Shown piece by piece: positions 5,520 through 6,348 of a stretch of 6,348 bases of DNA. The notes beneath the pieces were generated by a model. That model did not search any database and had not been told where the DNA came from. It was given only the letters and a program-made list of their open reading frames with translations. How positions within the stretch are numbered: position 1 is the stretch's first letter; each line of letters starts with the position of its first letter. The translations under genes and the position numbers were made by a program. Source of the stretch: Chloroflexota bacterium (lineage in GTDB: Bacteria > Chloroflexota > Anaerolineae > Anaerolineales > Villigracilaceae); assembly GCA_016191895.1 (NCBI GenBank), contig JACPVD010000276.1, positions 1 to 6,348 of the forward strand, in the 5' to 3' direction.

Positions 5520-6347
5520 TTATGTGGAGAGGTGAAGCGCGAGAGTGAGCGCACCTGCAATGGCGCAATAAACAGCAAAGGTATAGAGCGAGCGTTTACT
5601 GAGGTAGTCAATCAGCCATTTGATGGCGAACCAGCCGGTGATGGCAGCGGTGATAAACCCGACGGCAAGTAATGGGAGGAACTGCGCGAGATTGGGCATT
5701 TGGATCACGTCCAACATTTCGTAGCCGCCGGCAGCGAGCATGACCGGTATCGACATGAGAAAGGCAAACCTTGCGGCGGAGGGACGGTCGAAACCGCGGA
5801 ACATGCCGCCGCTGATGGTTGTTCCGCTTCGAGAGGCGCCGGGGAATACGGCGATGATTTGGAACAAACCCACGACCAGCGCGTCGAGCCACGTCATCGA
5901 CTCGAGGGAGCGATTCTTTTTGGTGAGCGCTTCGGCGGACGTCAGCAATATTGCGGCGGAGAAAAGCCGAATGGATGCCTGGAGCATAGGCTGTTTGAAT
6001 AACGCTTCGACGGCGTCTTTTAACAAATAGCCTGCGAGGAGGGCGGGGGTGGTGGCAACGATGATGTAAATACCGAGGAGGGTATCCGGTGGCGTGGAAC
6101 GTGGAACGTGATACCTGTTACGTGTTACGTGGTACGTGGTACGCAGGATGGATAACAAGTCTTTCCAATAAAACGCAAAAAGGGAAACGAGCGTTCCGAG
6201 TTGGACGATAACGAGGAAGGAAAACATGGCGTCGTCAGCGGGGATGTTGAGCAGTCTTTGCGTAATGAGCAAATGGGCAGTGGAGGAGACGGGGATGAAT
6301 TCGGTCAGTCCTTGAATAATGCCGAGGAGGAGAGCGTGGAGGAGGGT
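5520..6347 (-). CDS. uppP: Undecaprenyl-diphosphatase (UppP/BacA), N-terminal few residues outside window
   Basis: This integral membrane phosphatase converts undecaprenyl diphosphate to the monophosphate, recycling the lipid carrier for peptidoglycan and other envelope polymers; the family gives bacitracin resistance. The frame is open from the right edge to TAA at 5522-5520 (275 visible residues). Motif 1, QGLTEFIPVSSTAHL (visible residues 12-26), retains the key Glu (E16), Ser (S22) and His (H25). Motif 2, FPGASRSGTTISGG, retains the catalytic Arg (R173, equivalent to R174 of E. coli). By comparison with E. coli BacA (273 residues) only about five N-terminal residues should be missing, so a TTG codon at 6272-6270 is internal, not the start. 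Several hydrophobic helices follow (e.g. FLVIVQLGTLVSLFAFYW). Residues about 67-85, the loop after that helix, are encoded by a heptamer tandem array. It is upstream of, and codirectional with, the ATPase genes, at 125 bases. Confidence 0.95.
   Translation of the reverse strand, partial: TLLHALLLGIIQGLTEFIPVSSTAHLLITQRLLNIPADDAMFSFLVIVQLGTLVSLFAFYWKDLLSILRTTYHVTRNRYHVPRSTPPDTLLGIYIIVATTPALLAGYLLKDAVEALFKQPMLQASIRLFSAAILLTSAEALTKKNRSLESMTWLDALVVGLFQIIAVFPGASRSGTTISGGMFRGFDRPSAARFAFLMSIPVMLAAGGYEMLDVIQMPNLAQFLPLLAVGFITAAITGWFAIKWLIDYLSKRSLYTFAVYCAIAGALTLALHLST
6093..6148. repeat. Heptanucleotide tandem array inside the uppP coding sequence
   Basis: Eight 7-base units in register on the plus strand: CGTGGAA, CGTGGAA, CGTGATA, CCTGTTA, CGTGTTA, CGTGGTA, CGTGGTA, CGCAGGA. 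The tract lies within the minus-strand uppP frame without breaking it and encodes a basic segment with two similar blocks (TYHVTR and RYHVPR), reflecting the 21-base period shared by heptamers and codons. The segment falls in the loop between two predicted membrane helices. Confidence 0.93.
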
Positions 6348-6348
6348 C

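Noticed and set aside
6270..6272. TTG as the start codon of uppP
   Set aside because: The frame stays open upstream to the window edge and encodes the essential first UppP motif (QGLTEFIPVSSTAH), so TTG is an internal Leu codon.

Overview
The window reads as part of one bacterial locus in which every convincing gene lies on the minus strand, so transcription runs from the right edge to the left edge. Chloroflexota, and most likely Anaerolineae, is the best guess. The reasons are the tandem GAF sensory modules of the type with a SMIG / IALDV / TRSEMALPL signature, a receiver-GAF-kinase, and many short heptanucleotide tandem arrays between genes. This assignment is inferred from protein style and repeat content, not from a marker gene.

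Layout in order of transcription. At right (6347-5520) is an almost complete undecaprenyl-diphosphatase gene (uppP/bacA type), an integral membrane enzyme of the peptidoglycan lipid carrier cycle. A 125-base gap with short ACGGA repeats follows. Next come two LolD/MacB-type ABC ATPase genes joined by an ATGA overlap. The first (5394-4654) is canonical. The second (4657-3485) has a degenerate signature motif and carries a C-terminal cyclic-nucleotide-binding-like domain. Only 34 bases later starts a soluble receiver-GAF-histidine kinase (3450-1564). A 153-base gap holding two palindromic repeat elements and a direct repeat separates it from a stand-alone receiver protein (1410-1027). An 84-base heptamer-array tract (942-1026 in all, the last base being the one next to the stop codon) then leads to a protein with at least two tandem GAF domains (922 to the left edge), cut off by the window.

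Functional reading. The ATPases, kinase, receiver and GAF protein probably form one regulatory and transport module. The ATPase pair would power an FtsX/MacB-type membrane partner that is not in the window. The kinase and receiver would relay a cytosolic signal sensed by the GAF domains. The co-directional spacing supports co-expression from the ATPases to the kinase; the link to uppP is weaker.

The most unusual aspects are the following. (1) Three heptamer arrays sit exactly at gene junctions; one of them, inside uppP, is translated in frame as a membrane-protein loop, and another supplies the C-terminus and stop codon of the second ATPase. (2) The adjacent ATPase pair is asymmetric: one signature motif is degenerate, and the fused cNMP-like domain lacks the usual phosphate-binding arginine. 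(3) The kinase has an atypical H-box and an enlarged region between the H-box and the ATP-binding domain. No RNA genes, CRISPR arrays, transposases or phage genes were seen, and no stretch longer than 300 bases lacks a gene.
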